A stretch of DNA of 64,000 nt from Procambarus clarkii. Lineage: Eukaryota > Arthropoda > Malacostraca > Decapoda > Cambaridae. Position 1 is the first letter of the stretch, and every line of letters starts with the position of its first letter. Of this stretch, positions 1-11,190 are shown piece by piece. Below the pieces are notes generated by a model, which searched no databases, had not been told where the DNA came from, and saw only the letters and a list, made by a program, of their open reading frames with translations. A program made the position numbers and the translations under genes. Where the stretch lies: the NCBI RefSeq assembly GCF_040958095.1, contig NC_091156.1, forward strand, positions 18,477,968 to 18,541,967, written 5' to 3'.

Positions 1-245
1 GAAACTATCATGTTGTCTGCAGAATATACAAAGTGCAGATGGTGAACATGTATACTGTAACATGCTCCTATGAATGGAAATTATTCCTACCTTATGCTTA
101 GAATGAAAAAAATATTGAGGTAATATACAAGTATTTAAGTGAATCTCTCAACATTTCACACTAGAAACAGTTGAAAGTGGAGATAAACATAAATGAATAA
201 ACAAAACAAATATAAAAATAAAATCTTCATTTCTAAGTGACCAAC

Positions 246-536
246 CTGAACAACATCATTCTCACTTAAGAGTGACCACAGCTGTGCTGGGTTCTCCTCC
301 TCTTCACCACAGCTGTCAACAACCACCCACACATTATCACCAGTCTTGTCTTCACTGGAACCTGTATCTCCGTCACTTGCACCTGGCAGTGCAGTTTGTT
401 GAAGGTGATGTAGAAAGTCTTCTCTGGCATTAACTGGACTAAGTATGGTAGAAAGAACAGTAAGGGAGTGGTCCAATGGCCAGCACCCCAACATTCCTCT
501 ACCATCAATGGCCTCTTGTGTCCATGAACCTCCAAC
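246..536 (-). CDS. EPG5: EPG5 orthologue, second visible coding exon
   Basis: Internal exon of 291 bp (97 codons). It is bounded on the minus strand by an acceptor ending TTGTTAG before 536 and a donor CAG|GTTGG after 246, with phase 0 at both ends. This matches the phase-0 donor of the exon at 9697-11190. The peptide includes LSTILSPVNAREDFLHHL, then an acidic stretch with VWVVVDSCGEEEENP, then LWSLLSENDVVQ. In animal EPG5 the same order follows the conserved LRCPAGV..WA..(F/Y)IQ segment: a leucine-rich helix with SPVKNR, a TWTLVDEGGEEDEDP-like motif and LLNEDDL. EPG5 is a large cytosolic tether that binds Rab7 and LC3 and promotes autophagosome-lysosome fusion. The gene continues past the left edge of the window. 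Family assignment is from remembered homology and is confident; exact splice sites are by inspection. Confidence 0.85.
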
Positions 537-2689
537 CTAACAAAATTTATTTATTTATAAACAAGAAGGTACATTGAGTTTGTGAGAATAAATAGAATGG
601 TAATTTATAATCTTGTAAAACCACTAGTACGTGCAGCGTTTCGGGCAGGTCCTTAATCTAACAGATAATTTTAAGTAGGTAAATTCTAGCGGAATTAATA
701 AAATAACATACATTGCAAGAAAGAAAAAAAAATGAGATGAGAGAGATTAGTAGGTATATTAGAGCACATTGGTATATTAAAGCTCTGATTGATTGCATTG
801 ACAGCTTGATTGGAAATTAAAAACAGAATTAAAAGACTGAACAGTATAGTAAGTGTAAAATCAGACACCACAGGAACTACATCACTCCAAATACTATGCA
901 GTGCATCATAAATAATCCTTCAGCACATGTCATGTTTGAAATAAGTCTGGTATTCTTGATATATTTAGTTAGGGATGAACTGTTCTCAGAAAAAGCACTT
1001 AAATGAAACCTTACAAATATGGATGAACTACAATACACTTAAACAAAGTCAATGCAACTTACCACAGGTGTAAGAATGTACACCAATTTTGGCTTAGGAC
1101 ATCCAAAAGATTTGTTTACAATAACATGGAAAATATCTTTAAACATACAATACTTACTAAGAGCTTGTGGAAAGTTCCTTTCCAGGCAAAGTTATTCTGC
1201 CACCTCCATAGGTATAGCAATACATGAACTTTAACAGTATCATGGCAATCCAGGAGCAAAACATGTGGCATTAATTCTAAAAAGATTAAAGAACCCTTGT
1301 AGAACCCTTCATGGACCCATTCACCCCACGTGCATACCACTTTTATATAAGCACACTAAGTACAGGGAGGAAAGAGAGCATGGGAGTAGTAGAATAATTT
1401 TGCACAGAAGCCTTTCACATGCTTAAAGTATATTATAGGAGCTTCATTATTTGACTACTTCCATGTGAATAGCCACTAAATGAGGTTAATTGGAAGAGAG
1501 TCTATCCAGGATCATACAGTGGTTGCTTTCACAATCGACTTGAGAATGGTCCAGGATGGACCGAAATGTTGTCGTCCCTTCACTTTCTAGTGTGTGGTCT
1601 GGTCAACATACTTTAGCCACGTTATTGTGACTCATCGCCTGCATATGGTTGCTCAACCATAGTAGCCTTGGCAGCTACTATGATAACATACAGTACCTTA
1701 AATTAGTATTCCTACTAATGATTTCAACAGTTTTCCATTGTCAGGGATGGGAAGCTCATTAGCGTTTTTAAGATACTCCTAGGCCAACTACTAACCTTTC
1801 CTAGGATGCAACCCAAAATAACAGTTTCCTAACTCAAGGGAAACTATTTACTGCAAGGTGAACAGAGCATCAGGTGAATGGAAATGTGCTCAACCATCTG
1901 TTCTTCCATGGAAATTTTCACTCGAGTGTGAATTAAACATTGAGGTACTGTATATTAACACCAGTATTTTGACCACTACCGATGCTGCCTTATTACCCAA
2001 TACTGTACTGATACTTAATATTTTATTTAGACGTTAGAAGTTGAATTTAAGATTTCTTGTGATGTCAAAGTTGTGATTTCTTTAAGACATGCTTCTAGTG
2101 ATTTCATGGTTTGTAAGCTAAGACATAGTACATTAATAATAACTAATTATAATGCAACTATTCCTGTAGATTCCTCTAAGTTAAAGTGTGTTAAATGGAC
2201 TTCCCAGCAATGATTACCGATTAATAATACTGTACTAAAATTAATAAATCAAGAGCTTTTGTATAGCTACTCGGTCTCGGAATGGTACAGGACATGATGC
2301 CTTACAGTCCCACCCTGCTGAGTTTGACACCTTGAAAAGAACGATAAGTGGTTCCCTTTAGAAGCACTGGATATTTGCCCTGGCAGAAACCAGTATAGCA
2401 TACTATAGTTTCATGGTATTAACCACCACAATGTTCAGTGTTTCGCTCCTTGGGAACCACCGAACATTAAGATATGATACTGCTTAACATGGCTGCATGC
2501 ATGTCAGCATTCTTTGATGATTTCACTTTATTTAAAGACTTTTTTTTTTATGATCACTTATCCCATGGCCAGATAGCATCAATTGAAAAGCAAATGTTTA
2601 ATTTGATTTTGTTTCACATTAAATACCTTTCCAGTTTCAATATGTCATTGGCATATATACAGTATATGAAGTGTTTTAGGGAAGGAGGG

Positions 2690-2790
2690 AGGGAATTGTC
2701 AGGGAAAAGCGCCAACCCATTACGACTATATAGCACTTGGAAGGGGTCAGGATAAGGACCTGTAATGGGGATGGGGGGGGATAGGAATAA
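2690..2790 (-). mobile_element. tRNA-derived SINE (family C), 3' body fragment
   Basis: The stretch with TTACGACTATATAGCACTTGG and an aggggtcaggataagg run matches the bodies of the copies near 13966, 44770 and 56053. The tRNA-like head is missing, so this is a truncated copy. Confidence 0.55.
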
Positions 2791-3156
2791 AGTGTTTTAA
2801 GTATTTTCATGGTATTTATTGACAAAAGGGTGGGTGCTACGTGATTTTTAGGCACCACTGACTAGTCATGAGCAACTGGCCGGATATGGAAGACTTTAAC
2901 CGAGTTTCCCAGTGAAGGGGTTAATCACCATTACTCTAAAATATTTCACCCCGCATAAAAGCATGAATTTTATTCTTTCTTGCACTAAAGTATTTATCTC
3001 TGGTTACTGGAAATAGTTATCGAAACCACCAATGTCCGAAGAATAACGACCTTATCCTAACGTTGAGAAGGGGGATGAGAAATATATATACAGTATTGTA
3101 ATACTGTATTGATGTTACAACTGTAACCGAGTTTTTTATTTTATTTAATTTATGTA

Positions 3157-3380
<224 letters not shown>

Positions 3381-3383
<3 letters not shown>

Positions 3384-3766
3384 GTACCTAGTAGCCAGAA
3401 CGCACTTCTCAGCCTACTATGCAAGGCCCAATTTGCCTAATAAGCCAAGTTTTCATGAATTAATGTTTTTTCGACGACCTAACCTACCTAACCTAACCTA
3501 ACCTACCTTTTTCGGTTACCTAACCCAACCCAACCTATTAAGATAGGTTAGGTTAGGTTAGGTAGGGTTGGTTAGGTTCGGTCATATATCTACGTTAATT
3601 TTAACTACAATAAAATAAAATTGACCTCATACATAATGAAATGGGTAGCTTTATCATTTCATAAGAAAAAAATTAGAGAAAATATATTAATTCAGGAAAA
3701 CTTGGCTTATTAGGCAAATCGGGCCTTGCATAGTAGGCTCAGAAGTGCGTTCTGGCTACTAGGTAC

Positions 3767-3769
<3 letters not shown>
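3381..3769 (+). mobile_element. Telomere-motif MITE, copy 1
   Basis: Element of 389 bp with ~70-bp terminal inverted repeats beginning GTCGTACCTAGTAGCCAGAA and ending in the reverse complement. It is flanked on both sides by (TA)n, consistent with insertion at TA. The interior holds runs of CCTAA and TTAGG in inverted orientation (about 3479-3580), the insect/crustacean telomere motif. It has no coding capacity, so it is non-autonomous. A second copy in the opposite orientation lies at 29688-30075. The transposase family is unknown; the TA preference suggests Tc1/mariner or pogo. Confidence 0.8.

Positions 3770-3836
<67 letters not shown>
3770..3836. repeat. (TA)n microsatellite between MITE and Tigger 1
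   Basis: Uninterrupted (TA)n joins the right end of the MITE to the left TIR of the first Tigger element, ending in TACATA. Confidence 0.9.
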
Positions 3837-6226
3837 CAGTGGTACCTCGGAATGCGATTGTCCCTGTATGCGAGATTTTCGGAAGGCGAGGTGTATTTAC
3901 TCCAAAAATTTGTCTCGGAAGGCGATGGTTACTTCGGGAGTCGAGTTTGAACGCGAGTTTGTTGATACGCGTACAGCCGACCTAGCGCGTGGTCGTTCGG
4001 CGATCGTCGCCCCTCTGCCCCGCTGCCCCTCAGTTCACCATTGTCTCGCGCGCAGTGACTACCCCCACATCAATTCTTGTCGTGAATTTTCAGTGTTTTG
4101 TTGGATTTTTGGTGATTTGTCTATACAATTTGTTATTATATATCTCACCATGAGTCCCAAGAAAGCCAGTGGTAAGGATAAAGGCCAGAAAGCTCATGTG
4201 AGGATGACAATAGAGCAGAAACAAGAGATCATTCGAAAGCATGAGAACGGTACACGTGTTGTTGATCTTTGTAGGCAGTACAACAAAGCGACATCAACAA
4301 TATGCACTATACTTAAGAAGAAAAATAAGATTATGAGTGCTAATGTGGCAAAAGGAGTAAGAACATTAACGACACAAAGACCACAAATACTTGAAGAAGT
4401 GGAAAAGTTGTTATTAATTTGGATACACGACAAGGAGTTGAGGGGTGATAGTGTTTCGGAGGCCATTATTTCTGAGAAAGCCAGGGTGTTGCACGAAGAC
4501 CTTCTAAAGAAGACCCCTGCAACGAGTGATGCAGAAAAGAAAGAGTTTAAGGCAAGCAGGGGCTGGTTTGAAAAATTTAGAAAGAGAAGTGGTATCCATA
4601 GTGTTACAAGGCATGGGGAGGCAGCCAGCTCAGACAAACCAGCCGCTGGACGATTTATTGACGAATTTAAAGAGTTTGCAGAGGCTGAGGGATACCTACC
4701 GCAACAAGTGTTTAATTGTGACGAAACAGGACTGTTTTGGAAAAGAATGCCTAAGAGGACATACATTACCAAGGAGGAAAAATCCTTGCCTGGACACAAG
4801 CCTATGAAAGATAGGTTTACGCTTGTGCTGTGTTCAAATGCGAGTGGCGATTTAAAAATTAAACCCTTGCTAGTGTATCATTCTGAAAATCCAAGGGTTT
4901 TCAAACAGTATAATGTGCAGAAAACCCGTTTGTCTGTGATGTGGAAGTCTAATAAAAAAGCATGGGTGACTAGGCTTATTTTTTCGGAGTGGGTGAATGA
5001 AGTGCTGTGCCCTGCCATAGAAAAATATCTGCAGGAGAAACAATTGCCACTCAGAGCCGTGCTTCTCCTTGACAATGCTCCTGCTCATCCTCCAGGCTTG
5101 GAAGATGATTTGATGCCTCAATGCAATAAATTCCTCACAGTTAAATTCCTTCCTCCTAACACCACTCCTCTAATTCAGCCTATGGACCAGAAAATCATAG
5201 CGAATTTTAAGAAACTGTATGAAAGGGCACTTTTCCGGAAATGTTTTGAAGTGACTGAAGCCACAAACCTCACCCTCAAAGAGTTCTGGAGAGAGCATTT
5301 TAACATTTTTAGTGCTTTAAAACTCGTTGACAAAGCCTGGCAAGAAGTGACTCAAAGAACCCTGATCTCTGGCTGGAGAAAATTGTGGCCTGAAGGTGTG
5401 AGAGAACTAGACTTTGAGGGGTTTGAGCCTATAAATGATGCGCCTATTGTTGAGGAAATTGTTAGTCTAGGCCAGAAAATGGGCTTGGAATTGGATGGTG
5501 ATGATGTGGAGGAGTTGGTGGAAGAACACAACGAAGAACTGACCACCGAAGAACTCCTAGCCCTTCAACAGGAACAGGAAGCCAACACAGCAGCGAATGA
5601 TTCTGCAGTGGAGGAGGAGGTGGTGGCAACAGCACCAGCGAATGTCCCTTCTGCAGTAATGAAGGTGTGTCAGATGTGGGAAGAGATTCAAACAACTATT
5701 GAACACACTCACCCAGACAAAACTGTAGTAGGCCGTTGTCTTAATCTTTTCAATGACACTGTGATGCCTTACTACAGAGAGAGCTTGCGAAGAAGGGAAA
5801 AGCAAGCTTTCATGGACAAATATTTGGTGAAGAAATCGAGCAGTGAACCTCAACCAGGACCTAGTGGCACTCAGGTTAAACGTCCCAGGGAGAGCACACC
5901 AGAAAGGTCCTCACTGCCTGATGTGATTATGGAAGGGGACTCCCCTTCCAAACACTAACTCCTCTCCTCCTCCCCCCTCCTCACCATCTTCCATACGCCT
6001 ACAGCACTCGACAGTAAGGTAAGTAATAACTGGAACATACTTTTGTAGGTTTATTTAGATGAATTAGGTATAAAAATTTAGTTTGATGTGGGGTTTTTGG
6101 GGTAGTCAGGAACGGATTAATTCATTTCCCTTTATTTCTTATGGGGAAATTAACTTCGGAATGCGAGTTTTCGGAAGGCGAGGCGTCTCCAGGAACGGAT
6201 TAAAATCGTATTCTGAGGTATGCCTG
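3837..6226 (+). mobile_element. Tigger/pogo DNA transposon 1, full length
   Basis: Begins CAGTGGTACCTCGGAATGCG and ends in the reverse complement of CAGGCATACCTCAGAATACG. These are imperfect ~22-bp TIRs, and the TACCTC core is typical of Tigger elements. A TA duplication lies immediately outside each end. Subterminal direct repeats with GCGAG..TTTTCGGAAGGCGAGG occur near 3863 and 6160. The element carries one uninterrupted transposase gene and about 310 bp of 5' leader. It looks structurally complete, but its TIRs have diverged more than those of the neighbouring Tigger 2. Confidence 0.9.
4150..5958 (+). CDS. Tigger/pogo-family transposase (intact, 602 aa)
   Basis: Cut-and-paste transposase. 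I start at the ATG of MSPKKASGK because the related element at 6884 starts with the same MSPKK. The frame is open further upstream, but that part lies in the element leader. Residues ~19-62 form a psq-type helix-turn-helix (IIRKHENGTRVVDLCRQYNK). Residues ~75-150 resemble the CENP-B-type second HTH, with RGWFEKFRKRSGIHS around W139. The DDE/DDD catalytic domain has D191 (NCDETGLFWK), D308 (LLLDNAPAHP) and D346 (QPMDQK) in the expected order. An acidic ELVEEH..LTTEELL segment and a PQPGPSG tail, common in Tigger-derived proteins, follow. No stop or frameshift, so it may encode active enzyme. Confidence 0.93.
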   Translation: MSPKKASGKDKGQKAHVRMTIEQKQEIIRKHENGTRVVDLCRQYNKATSTICTILKKKNKIMSANVAKGVRTLTTQRPQILEEVEKLLLIWIHDKELRGDSVSEAIISEKARVLHEDLLKKTPATSDAEKKEFKASRGWFEKFRKRSGIHSVTRHGEAASSDKPAAGRFIDEFKEFAEAEGYLPQQVFNCDETGLFWKRMPKRTYITKEEKSLPGHKPMKDRFTLVLCSNASGDLKIKPLLVYHSENPRVFKQYNVQKTRLSVMWKSNKKAWVTRLIFSEWVNEVLCPAIEKYLQEKQLPLRAVLLLDNAPAHPPGLEDDLMPQCNKFLTVKFLPPNTTPLIQPMDQKIIANFKKLYERALFRKCFEVTEATNLTLKEFWREHFNIFSALKLVDKAWQEVTQRTLISGWRKLWPEGVRELDFEGFEPINDAPIVEEIVSLGQKMGLELDGDDVEELVEEHNEELTTEELLALQQEQEANTAANDSAVEEEVVATAPANVPSAVMKVCQMWEEIQTTIEHTHPDKTVVGRCLNLFNDTVMPYYRESLRRREKQAFMDKYLVKKSSSEPQPGPSGTQVKRPRESTPERSSLPDVIMEGDSPSKH

Positions 6227-6227
6227 T

Positions 6228-6290
6228 ATATATATATATACAGTATATATATATATTAGTATATTTTGGTAGCAGTCTTTCCTGTAGACA
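6228..6290. repeat. TA-rich spacer between Tigger 1 and foldback element
   Basis: Short imperfect (TA)n followed by about 35 bp of unassigned sequence; no gene. Confidence 0.6.
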
Positions 6291-6580
6291 TATATTATTA
6301 AATATGACCGAAAAAGTAAGATTAATAATTCTAACACGAATTTTCTCAATCTTTCGTACATTTCTTTTCACTGTTGGAGGTAAGTCAAAAATCAATTCTC
6401 CAAAATTCATTTTTATTTCTAGTCTGACGTGACGAAACGCGCTCGTGTCGCGTCAGACTAGAAATAAAAATGAATTTTGGAGAATTGATTTTTGATTTAC
6501 CTCCAACAGTGAAAAGAAATGTACGAAAGATTGAGAAAATTTGTGTTAGAATTATTAATCTTACTTTTTCGGTCATATTT

Positions 6581-6590
<10 letters not shown>
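6291..6590. mobile_element. 300-bp near-perfect palindrome (foldback MITE)
   Basis: The two arms (about 6291-6430 and 6450-6590) are reverse complements with very few differences, from TATATTATTAAATATGACCG inward to AGTCTGACG. The centre near 6440 is a ~20-bp GC-rich loop with CGAAACGCGCTCGTGTCGCG. It is flanked by TA-rich DNA on both sides. No coding capacity. The structure implies a foldback or MITE element able to form a long hairpin. Confidence 0.8.
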
Positions 6591-6611
<21 letters not shown>

Positions 6612-8990
6612 CAGTGGAACCTCTATTAACGAGTGGCTCTATTAACGAGTTTTTCCAGTAACGAGCAAGCCACTCGCAGCAAATTTGTCTCTATTGACGA
6701 GCTCGTCTCTATTAACGAGTGAAACCACATGGCGCTTCCTAGCGTCTCGCGGGTTCTCGCAAATTCTCGGACGCCTCCGACGCCAGTGTTGTTGTTGTAT
6801 CTCACACGACAAGCATCCCTCTGGATTTATTTGCGCTTTTCTCTGTGTTTTTGTGGTTTGGTGACTGCAATTTGTAACGCACGATGTCGCCAAAGAAGCT
6901 GGTTGCTAAAGACAGTGTTGGCAAGGGGAAGAAAGCAACAATTACTGTTGAAGTGAAGAAGGAAATAATAGCAAAGCACGAGCGTGGTGTGCGTGTGGTT
7001 GATCTCGTCAGGGAGTATGGCAGGACCTCATCAACGATTTGTACCATTCTGAAGAGGAAGGAACAATTTAAGACGCTTGAGGTGGCTAAAGGAGTTACCA
7101 AGGTTAACAAGAAACGTCCACAAATCCTAGAAGAGGTTGAAAAGCTACTGCTAGTCTGGATGAATGAAAGGCAATTGCATGGCGATAGTGTCTCTGAAGC
7201 TCTTGTCTGTGCAAAGGCCAAGAAGTTGTATGTGGACCTTGTCAGGAAGACACCAGGTGCGTCGTCTGAAGAGGAGGAGATATTTAAGGCAAGCCGTGGA
7301 TGGTTTGAGAAATTTAGGAAGAGAAGCGGTATCCACAGTGTTGTTCGACATGGGGAGGCTGCCAGCTCTGATAAAGCTGCTGCTGAGAAATTTGTACCAG
7401 AGTTCCAGGAATTTGTTGCTGAAAAGGAGTTCTTGCCCCAACAAGTTTTTAATTGTGACGAGACTGGCCTGTTTTGGAAGAAAATGACGAAGAGGACCTA
7501 CATCACACAGGAGGAACAATCTTTGCCTGGCCACAAACCGATGAAGGATCGGCTTACTCTCATCCTCTGCGCCAATGCAAGTGGCGATTGCAAGGTCAAG
7601 CCGCTGCTGGTCTACCACTCAGAAAATCCACGCGTGTTCAAGGCATGTAAAGTGTATAAGGCGCGACTGAATGTGATGTGGAGGTCCAATAAGAAATCCT
7701 GGGTCACGCGGATATTCTTCACTGAATGGATCAATGATGTTTTTGGCCCCTCAGTGAGGAAATATCTTGAAGAGAAACAGTTGCCACTCAAGGCCTTGCT
7801 TGTGCTTGATAATGCTCCTGCACATCCTCCACAGATGCGAGATGAATTGTATCCTGAAAATCAGTTCATCACCATCAAGTTCCTTCCTCCCAATACCACT
7901 CCACTCCTCCAACCTATGGACCAGAAAGTCATTGCAAACTTTAAGAAACTCTACATGAAGGCCTTGTTGGAGAGGTGTGTTGATGTGACCGACAATACAG
8001 GGCTGACCCTCAAAGAATTCTGGAAGAACCACTTTAATATCCTGGGTGCCTTACGTTTGATCGATAAGGCCTGGGAAGGAGTGACAAGGAGGACCCTTAA
8101 CTCTGCTTGGCGTAACCTGTGGCCTGAGGGTGTCCCTGAGCGAGACTTTGAAGGTTTCGGTCCTGCACCTGCATCTGCATCTGCACCTGTGGAAGACCCG
8201 GAAGTGCATCTAGTGGATGATATTGTTGCTCTGGGGCAAACTTTGGGTCTGGAGTTGGATGCTGCTGATGTGCAGGAGTTAGTGGAGGAGCACAGTGAGG
8301 AACTGACCACTGAGGAACTCCTGGAACTTCAGAAGGAGATTAATCAAGAGGAGGCACAAGAGTTCTCATCAGGGGAGGAGGAGGTACGGGAGGATGCTGC
8401 TGCCTCTTCAAGTGAGATCAGGGAAGTGCTAGGAATGTTTGAAAAGGTGACCGCATTCTTAGAAAAACATCACCCTGATCAAGCAGTGACAACCCGATGT
8501 GTGAACATGTTTAATGACAATTTACTGTCTCGTTTTAGGGACATCCTAAAACAAAGACAAAAGCAATTGTCAATAGAAAAGTTCTTTCCGAAAGTAGAGA
8601 AAAGAAGAGCCAGTGATAGTGAACCACAACCCGGTCCCAGTGGGGTGAAAATCCCAAGAAGAGAGAGCCCACCTGACTCAGAGGTGGATTCTCCTTCCAC
8701 ACCATAACCCCTCTCCTCCTTCCCACCTCCCCATCGTCTCCCTCAAGCCAGCAACGACTCTTCATAAGGTAAAGTAAATGTTAAAACAGTACAACAAAAC
8801 ATTTATAATTACATGTGCAGTATTATATTGACATTAAAAAATGTCATACAAGTATGGATGTTTTTGGGAGTGGAACGGATTAAATTTATTTCCTTTATTT
8901 TAAATGGGGAAATTTGTTTCCAAAGACGAGTTTTCCAGGTAACGAGCTCGGTGCCAGAACGGATTAAACTCGTTAATAGAGGTTCCACTG
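6612..8990 (+). mobile_element. Tigger/pogo DNA transposon 2, full length
   Basis: Perfect 23-bp TIRs (CAGTGGAACCTCTATTAACG at the left end and its reverse complement at the right), with TA immediately outside both ends. The 13-mer CTCTATTAACGAG recurs at 6621, 6637, 6689 (one mismatch) and 6707. A direct repeat of ACGAGTTTTTCCAG(G)TAACGAGC is shared by the two subterminal regions. One intact transposase gene. The perfect TIRs and open frame suggest a younger insertion than Tigger 1. The TIR sequence differs from Tigger 1, so these are separate families rather than a duplication. Confidence 0.93.
6884..8707 (+). CDS. Tigger/pogo-family transposase (intact, 607 aa)
   Basis: Starts MSPKKLVAKDS. 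It has the same architecture as the transposase at 4150. The psq-like HTH covers residues ~21-64 (IIAKHERGVRVVDLVREYGR). The CENP-B-like HTH ends with RGWFEKFRKRSGIHSV. The catalytic aspartates are D192 (NCDETGLFWKK), D309 (LVLDNAPAHPP) and D346 (QPMDQK). The acidic C-terminal segment has LVEEHSEELTTEELLELQ, with a PQPGPSG tail. The two proteins are clearly homologous along their whole length but differ at many positions. No internal stop. Confidence 0.94.
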   Translation: MSPKKLVAKDSVGKGKKATITVEVKKEIIAKHERGVRVVDLVREYGRTSSTICTILKRKEQFKTLEVAKGVTKVNKKRPQILEEVEKLLLVWMNERQLHGDSVSEALVCAKAKKLYVDLVRKTPGASSEEEEIFKASRGWFEKFRKRSGIHSVVRHGEAASSDKAAAEKFVPEFQEFVAEKEFLPQQVFNCDETGLFWKKMTKRTYITQEEQSLPGHKPMKDRLTLILCANASGDCKVKPLLVYHSENPRVFKACKVYKARLNVMWRSNKKSWVTRIFFTEWINDVFGPSVRKYLEEKQLPLKALLVLDNAPAHPPQMRDELYPENQFITIKFLPPNTTPLLQPMDQKVIANFKKLYMKALLERCVDVTDNTGLTLKEFWKNHFNILGALRLIDKAWEGVTRRTLNSAWRNLWPEGVPERDFEGFGPAPASASAPVEDPEVHLVDDIVALGQTLGLELDAADVQELVEEHSEELTTEELLELQKEINQEEAQEFSSGEEEVREDAAASSSEIREVLGMFEKVTAFLEKHHPDQAVTTRCVNMFNDNLLSRFRDILKQRQKQLSIEKFFPKVEKRRASDSEPQPGPSGVKIPRRESPPDSEVDSPSTP

Positions 8991-8999
<9 letters not shown>

Positions 9000-9044
<45 letters not shown>
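9000..9044. repeat. (AC)n microsatellite
   Basis: About 22 AC units directly right of Tigger 2. Confidence 0.95.
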
Positions 9045-9048
<4 letters not shown>

Positions 9049-9058
9049 AAAATTCTTA

Positions 9059-9293
9059 CATTCCTGTTCAGCCACTAGCATGCATAGCATTTCAGGCAAG
9101 TCCTTAATTCTAATTATCCCCGGAATATAACACGCCAAATCATTTAACAAGTTAAATTAATTCAGTGCTGGGTGAACAGTGGCTACAGTTAAGGATTGGC
9201 ACCCCAGTAAATCCTCCCCGGCCAGGATACAAACCCAGGCCAAAGCACTTGCGAAGTGCCGAGTGAGTGTTTTACCACTACACCACGGGGATT
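9059..9293 (-). mobile_element. tRNA-derived SINE (family B), copy 1
   Basis: On the minus strand it begins with a tRNA-like head (CCGTGGTGTAGTGGTAAAAC, then a GGGTTTGTATCC box-B-like motif). It ends, near 9075, with the degenerate core GCATAGCATTTCAGGCAAGT. A closely similar copy lies at 37015-37261. It is not a functional tRNA gene, because the cloverleaf does not close. Confidence 0.65.
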
Positions 9294-9696
9294 TCTTTAA
9301 ATATGGATAATGTAACAACTTAGTACCTGATTAAGAACTGGCACTGAGGTGGCAAATATCTGTGTGGCATAATTTAGGTCACTTGACAATCTAGTCATTA
9401 TTGCTTATCATTATCATTCTAGTCTACTTAATGCTTCAAAAAATTAGATTGCTGCGTCTAATAAAGTCTTTATAAAAGCTCTTTTCCTCTTTCATGTCAA
9501 ACCATAGCCTAAGTGCTTACCCTAATATAAAGTGAGGTTGTATCAAGCGTTGCCTATAAAATATTCATAGCCGATCTTTAGGAATTAATTTAATTTTATT
9601 AAAGGAGATTATTTGCTTAAAGCTTGCCATGCATATTAAATGTCTTATAGAACTAAACATTCTCTTAATACTGTACTTTTTATACAAGTACTGTAC

Positions 9697-11190
9697 CTGA
9701 ATATATGGTGGAGCCCAAGTACCAACTCCAGCTGGGCATCTTAAGATATGGTTGAGAACAAATAAATGGTCATGACGAGTTGCAACACGAAGTAGTATAG
9801 CAACCAGATCAGTTAGCCACTGTCTTGTATCTCGTATGAACTGCTGGTCCTTCACTCCCCGTCGCTGAAAGCTAAAGAGTACACTAATGCATATATACAA
9901 TTTATCAACATGGGGACGTAAATGAGGCTTATGCTCCCTGCTACTGCTGGTACCAATTTTTGCATTTTTTGGAATTTGCATAAAATCTGGACAATCGCTT
10001 AAAATTTTTTGCATGTAGTTTTCCACCTGCAACTTGGACATCTCTGCTTCATATGCATGGAGAGCATAAGAATCTGAGAGAAGTTCTCTGGTCTGCTTCA
10101 GCTGCTTAGATACATGTGTACATATTTCCTCTTTGAAGCAAGCCACGTCATATTCATGCTTGACTGTCAAAAGACGACCATCTTCACACTCTCCTTCCTC
10201 GGTTGTTGTTCGTTTTTCAAATATCCACACATTTCCTTTTTGTTTCTTATATTCTTCTTGGATAGTTACCACCTCCTTCTGGCTGCCTATCAGACTTGTT
10301 CTAGCACGCAAATACCCGAGTACAAGTTCATAAAACTCCAACTGAGGTGTATTCCTCTCCTGTTCAATGAAGTGAGCAATATAACTATCATTTTCCTCAA
10401 GTTCATTATTTTGATAAAGAGCATTTATCTGAACATCAGTCATAGGTTGAACAGCAGAGTCATCAGTTAATGTTACTTTCAGTTTGACACCGGGCTTTAT
10501 AACACTACCACTAATTTGAGCCTCTGTGCTTATCTCAGATTCTGTAGGAATATCCAAAGAACTTTTTGGATCGTGAAATATGGGGGCACTGGCTAAGGCG
10601 TCACTGTTTATGGAACACTGTCCTGTCACTACAACGCCACTATTGTCAACACTCGTCTCATTCACAACATCCTGCACATATTCACAGCCAATTTGATTAT
10701 ACGGAAGGACATTAATATTACACAATTCCCTATGCTGCTGGATTATAGTGTCATCAATGGCAAGATCTTTCAGCTGTTGTTGTAATTTAAAATATGGTTC
10801 CATCTCAAGTAGTTTCTGCTGTAGATTATAAAAGTCTGAAGATGAGGAACCTGTGATTTCTTTCACCTTTGCTTCTGTTTTCTCCTTAACTGAGCAATGG
10901 TCCTCACCAATATTAACGTCTGAATTTTCATTCTTGAATGTTTGTGAGGATTCACTGTCTTTTGCACTTTCAATTTTATAGTCACTGATCTCCTGTGAGG
11001 ACAGATCTTTGTGCTCTGCCTCCTCCTCTGGTTGTGAATGTCCATTGTCATGTGAATGCCCATCGTCTAATGTCTCTAATGGTGGTAGAGGTATCTCCCC
11101 ATACTCTGCCAGCAATTCCAACATAGAATGATTTTCAGTGCCATCCTCCTCTTGTACTCTTGTTTCAGGACACTTTTCAAACACCTCTTT
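9697..11190 (-). CDS. EPG5: EPG5 orthologue, large N-terminal coding exon
   Basis: Open exon of 1494 bp (498 codons), phase 0 at both ends. The acceptor is TATTTTTCCAG before AAAGAGGTG, and the donor is CAG|GTACAG after PPYIQ. The first ~270 residues are acidic, low-complexity and probably disordered, with LLAEYGEIPLPPLE near the start. Conserved EPG5 blocks follow: LEFYELVLGYLRARTSL, a helical stretch with VWIFEKR, LHAYEAEMSKLQVENYMQKIL, ISVLFSFQRRGVKDQQF, and the highly conserved HLFVLNHILRCPAGVGTWAP. The reading frame upstream of 11190 is intron. The initiator methionine must lie in an exon at higher coordinates that I could not identify. No frameshift or stop interrupts the exon, so the gene looks functional. 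Confidence 0.9.

Noticed and set aside
3479..3580. Telomere or chromosome end suggested by TTAGG runs
   Set aside because: The runs are short, inverted and inside a MITE with a second copy elsewhere in the window; sequence continues normally on both sides.
3868..4149. Upstream methionine extending the first Tigger transposase to 696 aa
   Set aside because: The extra 94 residues come from the element leader with its TIR-like repeats. The sister element starts at the homologous MSPKK.
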